Source of the DNA: an uncultured Holdemanella sp. | GTDB taxonomy: Bacteria > Bacillota_I > Bacilli_A > Erysipelotrichales > Erysipelotrichaceae | Assembly (NCBI RefSeq): GCF_934754935.1 | Contig: NZ_CAKVJB010000001.1 | Location: forward strand, 1-64,000 | DNA length: 64,000 bases | Direction of reading: 5' to 3' | Shown here: positions 33,759-43,135 of the stretch, piece after piece | Position numbering within the stretch: the first letter of the stretch is position 1 | How the letters are laid out: each line of letters opens with the position of its first letter | Translations under genes and position numbers: made by a program | Notes under the pieces: generated by a model | The model's input: the letters and a program-made list of their open reading frames with translations, nothing else | What the model was told of the DNA's origin: nothing | Database searches by the model: none

Positions 33759-35204
33759 ATGAAAGATAAGAGAAATTTAAGTTTAGTCATGGACTTTTAT
33801 GAACTCACAATGAGTCAATGTTACTTTAATGACAATAAAGACAAAGAAGTCGTATTTGACTTATTCTATCGTAAAAATCCGGATGACGGGGGATATTGTG
33901 TATTTGCAGGTTTAGAACAAGTTGTAGACTATGTTTCTAACTTGCACTTTGAAAAAGAAGATATTGATTATTTACGCTCATTAAATCAATTTAGTGAAGA
34001 ATTTTTAGAATATTTATCGACTGTACGTTTTACAGGAGATATCTATGCAATTCCAGAAGGTACACCGGTATTTCCTCATGAACCATTGGTTCGTGTCAAA
34101 GCACCAATTATTGAAGCACAATTAGTTGAGACGGCATTACTTTTGGCAATCAACCACCAAACTTTAATTGCGACAAAGTCACGTCGTATTGTACAAGCCA
34201 GTGAAGGAAGAGCTGTTATGGAATTTGGTGCACGTCGAGCACATAACTTTGATGCAGCTATTCTAGGAGCTAGAGCTGCCTATATTGCAGGGTGTGCAGG
34301 AAGTGCTACTACATATTCTGGTAAAGAATTTGGTGTACCCGTATTAGGAACAATGGCTCACTCATTCATTCAAAGTTTCGATACAGAATATGATGCGTTT
34401 ATGTTTTATGCCAAAACATATCCAAACGCATGTACTTTATTGATTGATACATATTCAACTTTAAAATCAGGTATTGTGAATGCCATTAAAGTAGCTAAGG
34501 ATTATCTAGAACCAAATGGATATCGTTTAAAAGGTGTTCGTATCGATAGTGGAGATATGGCATATCTTTCTAAAAAAGTTCGTAAAATGTTAGATGAAGC
34601 GGGTATGGAAGATTGTAAGATCGTTGTATCCAATTCCTTAGATGAATATGTCATTGAATCTTTGATTCACCAACAAGGTGCTAAAATTGATTCGTTTGGC
34701 GTTGGTGAAAACTTGATTTGTTCAAAGAATTCGCCAGTCTTTGGTGGTGTTTATAAAATGGTGGCGATTGAAAAAGATGGTCAAGTGATTCCTAAAATCA
34801 AAATCAGTGACAATGTTGAAAAAGTGACAAATCCAGGTATGAAGAATTTAAATCGTATTATGGATAAAGAAACAGGTATGGCCATTGCCGATTTATTGAC
34901 ATTAGAAGATGAAGTCATTGATACAACGAAAGATTTAACCATTTATCATCCAATGTCACGTTGGAAATATAAAGTGATTCCTGCCAACACATATACAGTA
35001 CGTGATATGTTAGTGCCAATCTTTAAAGATGGTAAATTGGTTTATGATTTACCAAGTCTAGAAGAAATTCGTGCATATAGTGAAAATGAATTGGCTACAA
35101 TTTGGGATGAAATCAAACGTTTTGTATATCCACAAGAATATTATGTTGACTTAAGTGAAAAGCTATTGAATCTTAAGCTAGAAATGTTGAAGAAGTATAA
35201 ATAA
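33759..35204 (+). CDS. pncB: Nicotinate phosphoribosyltransferase
   Basis: A 481-residue enzyme making nicotinate mononucleotide from nicotinate and PRPP. It shows the N-terminal VMDFYELTMSQCYF, the conserved EFGARRAHNFDAA and the phosphate loop region RLKGVRIDSGDMAYLS and DSFGVGENL. With the preceding hydrolase it forms a two-step salvage route from nicotinamide. A bidirectional terminator separates it from the S10 peptidase gene. Confidence 0.95.
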   Translation: MKDKRNLSLVMDFYELTMSQCYFNDNKDKEVVFDLFYRKNPDDGGYCVFAGLEQVVDYVSNLHFEKEDIDYLRSLNQFSEEFLEYLSTVRFTGDIYAIPEGTPVFPHEPLVRVKAPIIEAQLVETALLLAINHQTLIATKSRRIVQASEGRAVMEFGARRAHNFDAAILGARAAYIAGCAGSATTYSGKEFGVPVLGTMAHSFIQSFDTEYDAFMFYAKTYPNACTLLIDTYSTLKSGIVNAIKVAKDYLEPNGYRLKGVRIDSGDMAYLSKKVRKMLDEAGMEDCKIVVSNSLDEYVIESLIHQQGAKIDSFGVGENLICSKNSPVFGGVYKMVAIEKDGQVIPKIKISDNVEKVTNPGMKNLNRIMDKETGMAIADLLTLEDEVIDTTKDLTIYHPMSRWKYKVIPANTYTVRDMLVPIFKDGKLVYDLPSLEEIRAYSENELATIWDEIKRFVYPQEYYVDLSEKLLNLKLEMLKKYK

Positions 35205-35206
35205 AA

Positions 35207-35238
35207 AAAGAAACCGTCATTTTAATTTGACGGTTTCT
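35207..35238. terminator. Bidirectional terminator after pncB
   Basis: AAGAAACCGTCA pairs with TGACGGTTTCTT with loop TTTTAATT, flanked by A and T runs, between convergent operons. Confidence 0.87.
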
Positions 35239-35242
35239 TGTG

Positions 35243-36643
35243 TTAAATACAGCTTTCAAAGAAAGCACGCATATCTTTGGCTAATAGGTCAAAGCTTTCC
35301 TTACCAAGATAAGCCATGTGTCCACTTGGATATTCACCAATAGTAACTCGATTTGGATCTAAGTTAGAGTGCGTAGCTAAATATCTTGCATTTCCTGCCG
35401 TTGTACATAAATCGTACAAACCAGAGGCAAAGAAGACTTTCATTTGTTTGTTTCTTCGCATACATCCAGCTAAGGATTGGGCAGGACTTGTTTTAAATTC
35501 ACGATTCCATGTCATATTTACATCAAAGACTAGGCCTTTTGAGATACGATCACTTGTGATATTTAATTCTTGACGCATCAATCCATATGCCGTTTGGAAT
35601 GCAGGTGTATATTGTCCCATGGCAGGATCATCCGCAATGACGTTTGCTTCCATGATTTCTGGATCATCATTCCATGTATAACGACCGTCATAGAATCCTA
35701 AAGCTAAACCTTTATCTTCTAATAGTTTATGTGCAAAACCTTTCTGCATATCCATATGTAGATGGTGTCTTAGCCAATACGTTTTATCAATACCAGAATA
35801 GTATGCTAATTTATCAGCAATCTCTTCTTTATTTGTGCAAGCATCTCCTAAAAATAAGGCTGTAACATATTCAGTAGATGCGAATTTAAAGGCTTCTTCA
35901 ATAAAGTCTTTTTGTGAAATATCATCTTTAGGATTATGGAAATAATTTGTGGCAGCCATTGTGATTAAGTCGGTAGCACTTGCTTCAACAGGAAGCTTTT
36001 CAATAAAGTAACTACCAAGTAAGAAGATACCACTAACACTAATACCCATCGTATCCGCTTTTTCAGGACCTGCACCCATAAGTTCACCTGCAAGTAAGGC
36101 GCTTCTTGCGGTACCATAGCTTTCACCTGCAAGTAAGACTGGTGAATTTCTACGATTATAACGTGCTAAGAATTGTTCAATGAATTTAGAAACACTACGA
36201 ACATCGCCATGTGTTTCATAAAATTCTTTTCTTGCCTTTTCTTGAATCAAACGACCTAGTCCAGTTCCTACTGGATCAATAAAGACTAAATCACATATGT
36301 CTAATAAACAGTGTGGATTGTCTTCTAGTTCAAATGGAGGAACGGTAGGAAGATTGAGTTCATCATCTAATTTTACAATTCTAGGACCAAACAATCCCAT
36401 GTGAAGCCAAAGACTGGCACATCCTGGACCACCATTATAGATAAATAGAATAGGTCGTTTAGAATTGTCTTGAACATCACTTCTAAAATAGGCATAACTA
36501 AAGATGGATGCGACTGGATTGTTTTCTTCATCTACAAAGAAATTATCTTCGCAAATTGTATGATAAGGAATTGAGACTCCTTGGATATTGATTTTACCAT
36601 CGGCTTCATATTTTGATTTTTCTAAGTTTTCTTGAATACGCAT
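35243..36643 (-). CDS. S10-family serine carboxypeptidase-like protein, cytosolic
   Basis: A 466-residue alpha/beta hydrolase of peptidase family S10. The oxyanion motif FIYNGGPGCASLWLHMGLFG, nucleophile LLAGESYGTARS, acid in SGLYDLCTTAGN and His in YPSGHMAYLG give a full catalytic triad. No signal peptide is present, although most S10 peptidases are secreted or vacuolar. It is the last gene of a three-gene operon and its start overlaps the PuuD-like stop (TAATG). It probably trims C-terminal residues from small peptides or conjugates; the substrate is unknown. Confidence 0.88.
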   Translation of the reverse strand: MRIQENLEKSKYEADGKINIQGVSIPYHTICEDNFFVDEENNPVASIFSYAYFRSDVQDNSKRPILFIYNGGPGCASLWLHMGLFGPRIVKLDDELNLPTVPPFELEDNPHCLLDICDLVFIDPVGTGLGRLIQEKARKEFYETHGDVRSVSKFIEQFLARYNRRNSPVLLAGESYGTARSALLAGELMGAGPEKADTMGISVSGIFLLGSYFIEKLPVEASATDLITMAATNYFHNPKDDISQKDFIEEAFKFASTEYVTALFLGDACTNKEEIADKLAYYSGIDKTYWLRHHLHMDMQKGFAHKLLEDKGLALGFYDGRYTWNDDPEIMEANVIADDPAMGQYTPAFQTAYGLMRQELNITSDRISKGLVFDVNMTWNREFKTSPAQSLAGCMRRNKQMKVFFASGLYDLCTTAGNARYLATHSNLDPNRVTIGEYPSGHMAYLGKESFDLLAKDMRAFFESCI

Positions 36644-37353
36644 TATTTTACCTCACACTTCTTAATAAAGACATTGAATATATCTTGCATCTCACCATAT
36701 TTATGGGACATGGCTTCTGGATGAAACTGTACGGCATAAATTGGTAAAGATTCATGTTCAATGGCTTCAATGATGCCATCGCTTGCTTTAGCTGCCACTT
36801 TAAAATTTGGAGCTAAATCTTTAATGGCTTGATGATGGAAACTATTCACATAAGCTTCATCACTTAAGCTTGGATATAAGAAACTATCCTTTTCAATATG
36901 GATCTTATGACTTGGATTTTCTCTTTTTTCTTGTTGCGCATGCTTGATTACGCTTCTTTTACAATACGATAGATCTTGATATAAAGATCCTTTAAAATAA
37001 ACATTTAATATTTGAATGCCACGACAGATTCCAAAGATAGGAATCTGTTTTTCATTGGCATATTTTAATACTCGCATTTCATAGTAATCTCGATCTAAGC
37101 TTGAATCTTTTTGTAGTGGTTCAGGATCTTCATTATAAATCATAGGATTTACATCAATTCCACCCGTCACAATCAATCCATCTAATACATTGACTTGAGC
37201 TTGAATTGTATCATAGTCATTTGTGATGGGAAGAATGACCGGGCAGCCACCAGCACGAATAACGCTGTTGATATAAGCTTCATTGATAAATTGTTTAGGA
37301 AGATTTTCTTTATCTAATTCATTACAAGTTAGACCGATAATAGGCCTATGCAT
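36643..37353 (-). CDS. PuuD-like gamma-glutamyl hydrolase (class I glutamine-amidotransferase fold)
   Basis: A 236-residue class I GATase-type hydrolase: LIVTGGIDVNP, nucleophile Cys in IFGICRGIQILNVYF and His/Glu in VQFHPEAMSH form the Cys-His-Glu triad. The family cleaves gamma-glutamyl amides such as gamma-glutamyl-GABA. No putrescine-utilisation genes lie nearby; instead it is overlapped by a transglutaminase-like gene (8 bases) and an S10 peptidase gene, suggesting degradation of a gamma-glutamyl or isopeptide compound. Confidence 0.88.
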   Translation of the reverse strand: MHRPIIGLTCNELDKENLPKQFINEAYINSVIRAGGCPVILPITNDYDTIQAQVNVLDGLIVTGGIDVNPMIYNEDPEPLQKDSSLDRDYYEMRVLKYANEKQIPIFGICRGIQILNVYFKGSLYQDLSYCKRSVIKHAQQEKRENPSHKIHIEKDSFLYPSLSDEAYVNSFHHQAIKDLAPNFKVAAKASDGIIEAIEHESLPIYAVQFHPEAMSHKYGEMQDIFNVFIKKCEVK

Positions 37354-38701
37354 TTTTATCCTCTAAAAGAGTGATTTCAATTTTTTCTGTCTCTTTCATA
37401 ATATATTTTGCAGGAATCGCTTCATCTACATATTCCATTTCACCATTTTGATTGTCATATGGATCATTTGGCAAGAAGTTTTTAGCAGGTACAAAATCAC
37501 CTTGGAATTTAGATGAGCATGGCGTTCTAAATGGATCTAAATAACCAAAATAGAAGTCTTGTCTTTCCAAGTTTCCAGCACGATATGATCCGCCACCAAA
37601 TGAACAATCGGCATATAACCATCCATAAGGAGCTACATAAAATCTTGCCCAGTCATGATTACCAATCGTTTCAGGTGTTGTATAAAGTCCGGCTTGCCAA
37701 GTGGCAGGAATACCGGCAATACGACATAGAGTGATAAATGTCAATGCTTGTAAACCACAATCGCCTTTTAATCCTGTTGTGATATATTCTGGAATGCATG
37801 GTAAAGTCGCATAAGCACGTACATAGGAATATGTCACATGAGTTGTGATATAGTTATAGATCAATTTTGCCTTTAATAATGGGTTTGTTTCTTCACCAAT
37901 AATTTCTTTAACTAGATCCTTTAAGTAATCTGTAAATACAACATGTGGTGCATATTCTTCAAGACAAGTGTCCGGATGTTCATCCGTTACGATACTTGGA
38001 TCTAATTCTTCATAGTGCATGTGATTGATGAATTCATATTCCACGCTGAATTCTTCATCTTTTTCATATGGCTTTTCAATATATACACATCTTTGATCTA
38101 CACTGTTATCATTGACTAGACCTTCATGAGACATATTTAATAATTTAAAATCTTCAACTTGCGCATATTCTTTTGGGATAGGAAGCCAAACACGAATGGT
38201 TTTTCCTGGCTTTTGAAAGGCTGGATCCACCTTCAAACTTGTTTTGACATGAATCTTGCAGTAAACATCTTTTTCTTCCTTCATCTTGTGCATTACATCA
38301 TCTAATAAAGTACTTGCAGCCCCATCTTTTTCAATTAAACGATCCTTATACGCTTTACGCACTTTAATTAGATTTTCGAAGAAATTGTCTTTCAAATACA
38401 ATTTTCCTTCAATGAAGATCCATTCAAACGCATTGTCCTTGAATAATTCATCGAATTCTTCATCTTTAAAATCTTCAATGTTGGATTTTAATAATGCGAT
38501 GGCATCTTCTTTAGAATACGTAAAATCTTCTGGAAGTCGAGAAATCAATTCTTTTTCAAGTTCTAAACGCTCCTTCAATTTGGCAGGAATATCTTTTTGA
38601 AGACGCAAATCAATCATCTCCTGCATTAATTTAAATTGCCCGTTCCATTTTAATTTCATCAAATCTTCTGGAAGTGGCGTGTTTAATGTTGTCATGTTCA
38701 T
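37346..38701 (-). CDS. Transglutaminase-like cysteine protease, cytosolic
   Basis: A 451-residue protein with a transglutaminase-core domain at residues ~265-390. The catalytic Cys is in GLKGDCGLQALTFITLCRIA, His in IGNHDWARFYV and Asp in GWLYADCSF. The first ~150 residues are a charged helical region, followed by a beta domain with VWLPIPKEYAQVEDF typical of this group. There is no signal peptide. Bacterial members are usually hydrolases rather than cross-linkers. It heads the hydrolase operon; the start at 38701 has GAGGTG upstream. Confidence 0.85.
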   Translation of the reverse strand: MNMTTLNTPLPEDLMKLKWNGQFKLMQEMIDLRLQKDIPAKLKERLELEKELISRLPEDFTYSKEDAIALLKSNIEDFKDEEFDELFKDNAFEWIFIEGKLYLKDNFFENLIKVRKAYKDRLIEKDGAASTLLDDVMHKMKEEKDVYCKIHVKTSLKVDPAFQKPGKTIRVWLPIPKEYAQVEDFKLLNMSHEGLVNDNSVDQRCVYIEKPYEKDEEFSVEYEFINHMHYEELDPSIVTDEHPDTCLEEYAPHVVFTDYLKDLVKEIIGEETNPLLKAKLIYNYITTHVTYSYVRAYATLPCIPEYITTGLKGDCGLQALTFITLCRIAGIPATWQAGLYTTPETIGNHDWARFYVAPYGWLYADCSFGGGSYRAGNLERQDFYFGYLDPFRTPCSSKFQGDFVPAKNFLPNDPYDNQNGEMEYVDEAIPAKYIMKETEKIEITLLEDKNA

Positions 38702-38762
38702 AATAGTTCACCTCATTTTGATTATATCCTATTATGAAAAATATTACATAAAAAAATGAAAC

Positions 38763-39128
38763 TTATTGAAATAAGTTTCGAATTAATTCTTCCTGAGAGT
38801 ATTTTTCCTGCATTTCCTTATCTACACTCATTAAGATAGGGGGTAGGTTTCTGTATGATTTATAATATTGTAAAATTAAAGATAACGTGAAAAAAGGAGC
38901 CCATTCACTAAGTGTCATATTGTCTTTGGGTTCTAGTAAAAATCCATCTTTTAAGACTTCTTTTCGCTTTGCACAGTTTAAGGAGTATTCCAATTCATTG
39001 CCAAAATTCACTCTTAATATTTCTTCATCAAAAGAAAGAATAGGACTCAAGTTATCTAAAGGCGCATTCATACTATATTGATATGTATGTCCATCGATTT
39101 GTTTCATCACTAACGTTTTATATTTCAT
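38763..39128 (-). CDS. Hypothetical protein (~121 residues)
   Basis: A small soluble protein without recognised domain: MKYKTLVMKQIDGHTYQYSM, then a mixed strand/helix region and a helical C-terminus ending SQEELIRNLF. Neither ATG 39128 nor the upstream in-frame ATG 39146 has a good ribosome site, so the start is unsure. It ends ~60 bases before the transglutaminase operon on the same strand and might be its first gene. It is divergent from dbpA. Confidence 0.5.
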   Translation of the reverse strand: MKYKTLVMKQIDGHTYQYSMNAPLDNLSPILSFDEEILRVNFGNELEYSLNCAKRKEVLKDGFLLEPKDNMTLSEWAPFFTLSLILQYYKSYRNLPPILMSVDKEMQEKYSQEELIRNLFQ

Positions 39129-39205
39129 GTTCTTATTGTAGCGCATAAAAGTTTTTGTTTCTGTTAAATATTATTAACATGGTATAATTCTATAGGTGAT
39201 AAAAT

Positions 39206-40633
39206 ATGACATTTGAACAAATGAATTTAGATCAAAATATTATACAAGCCTTACATACATTAGGCTATGAAAAACCATTGCCCGTACAAGAACAAGTTAT
39301 TCCGAATATTCTTTCGGGAAAAGACTGTATTGTCAAATCAAGAACGGGAAGTGGAAAAACAGCTTCTTTTGCGATTCCGATTATTCAAAATCTAGAAATT
39401 GATGAAAGAAGTCCACAAGCATTGGTATTAACGCCAACTCGAGAACTAGCTTTACAGATTCAACTGGATTTTGATCGTATTGGAACATTTAAAAAAATCA
39501 AAACTCTACCTATTTTTGGTAAGCAGCCATTTAAGTTTCAAAAGGAAGATTTGAAACAAAGATGCCACGTTGTGATTGGTACTCCTGGAAGAGTTTTAGA
39601 TCATCTTCAACAAGAAACACTAGATCCTTCTAAAATAAAATATGTAGTCTTGGATGAAGCGGATGAAATGTTGAATATGAATTTCTTAGATGAGGTGCAG
39701 GCTATTTTAAAATATATGCCTAAAAAACATGTGACTTGTTTATTTAGTGCAACGTATCCTGAAGTCATTCAAAGAATGAGTAAGAAATATTTGTATAAAC
39801 CAACTAAAATTGATCTAACGAGTACAAATAAACCAAATATTCTAGAAGAAGCTTATCATGTCAATGAAGAACATAAAGAATTGTTCCTTCTTCATTTATT
39901 GGCCTTAAAGAAACCAGAATCCTGCATGATCTTTTGTAAGACGCAGGCAAGAGTGGATGAAGTCTATGAATGTTTAGAAAAGAATCAAGTTAGCGTAGAT
40001 AAAATTCACGGTGGTATGATGCAAGAAGAAAGATTATCGCATATGCGACGCTTTAAGAAAGGAAAGGTGCGCATTTTAGTATGTACCGATGTCGCAAGTC
40101 GTGGTATTGATGTTTTTAAAGTAGAAATGATCATTAACTACGATATGCCTAGTCCCGTAGAAACATATACACATCGTATTGGTCGTAGTGGTAGAGTTGA
40201 TGAACAAGGTTTAGCTATAAGTTTAGTCAATGAATATGATGGTATTCGAAAAGAAAAACTAGAGGAATATCTTGGCTATAACTTGCCATTTAAAGAAGAG
40301 GGCGAAGTCTATTTAAGTGATTTAGATGTCTTAGATTCATTAAAAGAATCCAATCGCGTTGTGGTAGATAAATCCAAAGACTTAAGAAAAGGGATTACTA
40401 AAATTTATCTAAATGGAGGAAAGAATAAGAAGATTCGTCCAGGCGATATTGTAGGAGCTATCTGTGAAATTGATGGTGTTACAGTCGATGATATTGGAGT
40501 CATTCAAGTGCAGGATCATCAATCGTATGTGGATATTTTAAATGACAAGGGAAAACTCGTATTAAAAAATCTAAAAACAATTAAAGGAAAAACATTGCGT
40601 ATTCAAAAGGCAAAAAATGGATTTGGTCATTAG
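39206..40633 (+). CDS. dbpA: DEAD-box RNA helicase with DbpA-type RNA-binding tail
   Basis: A 475-residue ATP-dependent RNA helicase. Motifs in order: Q motif (GYEKPLPVQEQVIP), SRTGSGKT, PTRELA, DEAD (VLDEADEMLN), SAT, and HRIGRSGR. The last ~75 residues are a DbpA/YxiN RNA-binding domain (KIYLNGGKNKKIRPGDIVGA) that in the family targets helix 92 of 23S rRNA, so a role in large-subunit assembly is likely. A plus-strand TATAAT at 39182-39187 may be its -10 box. Confidence 0.92.
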   Translation: MTFEQMNLDQNIIQALHTLGYEKPLPVQEQVIPNILSGKDCIVKSRTGSGKTASFAIPIIQNLEIDERSPQALVLTPTRELALQIQLDFDRIGTFKKIKTLPIFGKQPFKFQKEDLKQRCHVVIGTPGRVLDHLQQETLDPSKIKYVVLDEADEMLNMNFLDEVQAILKYMPKKHVTCLFSATYPEVIQRMSKKYLYKPTKIDLTSTNKPNILEEAYHVNEEHKELFLLHLLALKKPESCMIFCKTQARVDEVYECLEKNQVSVDKIHGGMMQEERLSHMRRFKKGKVRILVCTDVASRGIDVFKVEMIINYDMPSPVETYTHRIGRSGRVDEQGLAISLVNEYDGIRKEKLEEYLGYNLPFKEEGEVYLSDLDVLDSLKESNRVVVDKSKDLRKGITKIYLNGGKNKKIRPGDIVGAICEIDGVTVDDIGVIQVQDHQSYVDILNDKGKLVLKNLKTIKGKTLRIQKAKNGFGH

Positions 40634-40646
40634 ACCCAATCCATTT
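40614..40646. terminator. Bidirectional terminator between dbpA and AIM24 gene
   Basis: AATGGATTtGGTC pairs with GACCcAATCCATT with loop ATTA and is followed by TTATTTTT; it overlaps the dbpA stop codon. Confidence 0.8.
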
Positions 40647-41455
40647 TATTTTTGTGATTTTGGAAATACAACATCCGATATACCTGTAATACCGCCGACT
40701 GGTTTTAATAAGATTCTACCTGTACCTCTGTAGACATTGACTAAACCTTCACCACTTGCAGCTGAACCAATCAAAGTTTTGCCACTTCTTTCAACCGTGA
40801 ATTCTAATGATTTAGACCAAGCAATCGCCATGTTTCCATCAATCTTAATAACATCATTATTTAACTCTACTTCAATCAATTCTTTTTGTGGTACATCACA
40901 TTCTAAAGCTACGACACCACCAGGTGCACTGAACGATAGGTTAAAGAAACCTTCCTGTCCTGCAATGGCACTACTTAGATTTGTTCTTGCGACAATACTT
41001 TGTTTAATGTGCGATTCACAAGCCATGAATAAGCCATCGTCAATAACCATGCCACCATTCCAATTTACTAGATCCGTAAGAATAATGTGTTTAAAAGTTG
41101 GCTCTAGAACTAATACACCCGTACCCGTGTATTCTGGTTTAATTGTGGATTCTCCACTTGCCTTTGCCATGAATGATTTCTTTAGAAAATCACCAGCACC
41201 TTTGATTCCTGTTGTAGCCTGCACATCGCCTACCATAAACTGCATAGCTCCTGGTTGAATTGTGACATCCGAAACTTTTAGATCACACATTAATGTTTTT
41301 CTTCGAATATCCATGAGCCCAGAAAAATAGGCCATTTGTGCACTGTCAGGTGTCACACTTAAATCTTTTTGGTACTCAATGACCGTAAATCCTTTTTCTT
41401 GACTGATGACTTTAACGTCATCGTTGTCCCAGAAATTTTTAATTTTAAAACTCAT
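40646..41455 (-). CDS. AIM24/TIGR00266-family protein
   Basis: A ~269-residue beta-rich protein of the AIM24 (DUF124) family. It shows the family Gly-rich repeats and basic residues (MCDLKVSDVTIQPGAMQFMV; GAGDFLKKSFM; GTGRILLKPVGGI). No signal peptide or membrane segment. Its function is not established; homologues occur widely in bacteria, archaea and mitochondria. The start at 41455 is chosen because AAGGAG is nine bases upstream; ATG 41464 directly abuts that site. Confidence 0.85.
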   Translation of the reverse strand: MSFKIKNFWDNDDVKVISQEKGFTVIEYQKDLSVTPDSAQMAYFSGLMDIRRKTLMCDLKVSDVTIQPGAMQFMVGDVQATTGIKGAGDFLKKSFMAKASGESTIKPEYTGTGVLVLEPTFKHIILTDLVNWNGGMVIDDGLFMACESHIKQSIVARTNLSSAIAGQEGFFNLSFSAPGGVVALECDVPQKELIEVELNNDVIKIDGNMAIAWSKSLEFTVERSGKTLIGSAASGEGLVNVYRGTGRILLKPVGGITGISDVVFPKSQK

Positions 41456-41527
41456 AATGATCATCTCCTTTATTTAATGATATCATGAAAGAAATGAAAT
41501 TAATTGTAAAATAATGTAAATTAATGC

Positions 41528-41788
41528 TTGAAAAGTTTCAGAAAATAATTATAATAGTCTCATAAATACTTTGAAGGAAAGAAGTACAAGAAGATTTCTT
41601 CTTTAGAGAGATAACATTTTGGTGAAAGTTATCGTTGAATATTCTTGGAACGTGTTCCGGAGTGGTCTAGTCGAAGGTTTGAGGCTAGAACGTGAATTCG
41701 CGTTAAGAATGAGGTGTCATCTGCATAGGGCAGATGGAATTTTGGTGGTACCGCGCTTATTACGTCCAATTTGTTTGGACGTTTTTTT
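41528..41788 (+). promoter_or_regulatory. Promoter and arginine T-box leader of the arg operon
   Basis: -35 TTGAAA (41528-41533) and -10 TATAAT (41550-41555) are 16 bases apart. Stem I begins with GGAA pairing TTCC (41656); the specifier loop has AGTA at 41583-41586 opposite GAA-CGT, with CGT at 41651-41653 as the arginine specifier. Above it are CAAGAA/TTCTTG, AGAGAG and the GGTGAAAG loop. The T-box core TTTTGGTGGTACCGCG lies at 41740-41755 and the terminator is ACGTCCAA/TTGGACGT plus T8 (41762-41788). Uncharged tRNA-Arg would favour readthrough into argG. Confidence 0.92.
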
Positions 41789-41800
41789 TATGGTAAGGAG

Positions 41801-41881
41801 ATGATGAATATGGAATGCGATCGACGATGGATTTATAGAACAATTTTTTCATATACATTAACAAGGAGGAACTTATCATGA
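41801..41881 (+). CDS. Possible Arg-containing leader peptide overlapping argG start
   Basis: A 26-codon frame starts at ATG 41801 (or 41804/41810) just after AAGGAG at 41795-41800 and ends at TGA 41879-41881, overlapping the argG ATG as ATGA. The peptide contains five Arg, but two of them come from the argG ribosome site read as AGG AGG. It could couple argG translation to read-through or be chance. Confidence 0.3.
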   Translation: MMNMECDRRWIYRTIFSYTLTRRNLS

Positions 41882-43128
41882 AAAAACAATACAATAAAGT
41901 CGTTTTAGCATATTCTGGAGGATTAGATACATCGGTATTGATTCCTTGGTTAAAAGAAAATTATGGATGTGAAGTCATTGCCGTAAGTGGTGATGTTGGT
42001 CAAAAAAGTGAATTGGATGGTCTTGAAGAAAAAGCTCTAGCTACAGGAGCTAGTAAATTATATATTGCTGATCTAAAAAAAGAATTTGTCGAAGACTATA
42101 TTATCCCAAGTATGAAGGCAGGGGCTAGCTATGAAAACTATTTATTAGGAACAAGCTTTGCACGTCCAATTATCGCAAAAAAATTAGTTGAAATTGCCAA
42201 ACAAGAAGGAGCCAATGCGATTTGTCACGGCTGTACGGGAAAGGGGAATGATCAAGTTCGTTTTGAACTAGCCATTCAGGCTTTTGCCCCAGGCATGGAT
42301 ATCATTGCACCTTGGAGATTCTGGGAATTGAATTCGCGTGAAAAAGAAATTGAGTATGCCAAGGCACACAATATTCCATTAAAAATCACAGCGGAAACAA
42401 ATTATTCAAAAGATAAAAACTTATGGCATTTATCTCATGAAGGCTTGGACTTAGAAGATCCTAGCAATGCAGCACCATTAGAAAAAGAAGGCTTCTTAGA
42501 ACTTGGTGTAAGTCCAATGCAGGCAAAGGACGAACCAGATTATGTAACGATTCATTTTGAACAAGGAACACCAACAAGTATTGATGGTAAAGAAATGTCA
42601 TGTCTAGATATTATTGAAACACTAAATGATTTAGGTGGTAAAAACGGCATTGGTATTTTAGATATTGTAGAAAATCGTTTAGTGGGTATGAAATCAAGAG
42701 GTGTATATGAAACGCCAGGTGGAACTATTTTATATGCCGCTCATGAAAAACTAGAAGAAATCACTTTAGATAAAGATACAGCTCATTATAAAAAACAAGT
42801 AACCTTAAAATTTGGTGAACTTGTATATGATGGAAAATGGTATACGCCATTAAGAAAAGCCTTGTCTAGCTTTGTGGATGAAACCCAAAAGACAGTGACT
42901 GGCGATGTCAAACTTCAATTGTATAAGGGAAATATCATTCCTTGTAGTGTAACAAGTCCTTACAGTTTATATTCAAGTGGTATGGCAACATTTGATGAAG
43001 ATGATTGTTATGACCAGGCAGACAGTGCAGGATTCATTCATTTATTTGGTTTACCATTAAAGGTACGTGCCTTGAATGATCAAGAATTATTTGGAAAGAC
43101 TCAGAAACACTTTCCATCAGTAGAGTAG
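41878..43128 (+). CDS. argG: Argininosuccinate synthase
   Basis: ArgG joins citrulline and aspartate using ATP. The PP-motif [15 protein letters not shown] is at the N-terminus; [29 protein letters not shown] and [13 protein letters not shown] are standard. 416 residues is a usual length. AAGGAGG is eight bases before the ATG. It is the first gene after the Arg T-box and starts a run of seven closely spaced or overlapping genes. Confidence 0.97.
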   Translation: MKKQYNKVVLAYSGGLDTSVLIPWLKENYGCEVIAVSGDVGQKSELDGLEEKALATGASKLYIADLKKEFVEDYIIPSMKAGASYENYLLGTSFARPIIAKKLVEIAKQEGANAICHGCTGKGNDQVRFELAIQAFAPGMDIIAPWRFWELNSREKEIEYAKAHNIPLKITAETNYSKDKNLWHLSHEGLDLEDPSNAAPLEKEGFLELGVSPMQAKDEPDYVTIHFEQGTPTSIDGKEMSCLDIIETLNDLGGKNGIGILDIVENRLVGMKSRGVYETPGGTILYAAHEKLEEITLDKDTAHYKKQVTLKFGELVYDGKWYTPLRKALSSFVDETQKTVTGDVKLQLYKGNIIPCSVTSPYSLYSSGMATFDEDDCYDQADSAGFIHLFGLPLKVRALNDQELFGKTQKHFPSVE

Positions 43129-43135
43129 GTGTTTT

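Noticed and set aside
41619..41804. An open frame of ~61 codons inside the T-box leader
   Set aside because: It lies entirely over conserved T-box elements and the terminator, has no ribosome site and no protein-like composition.
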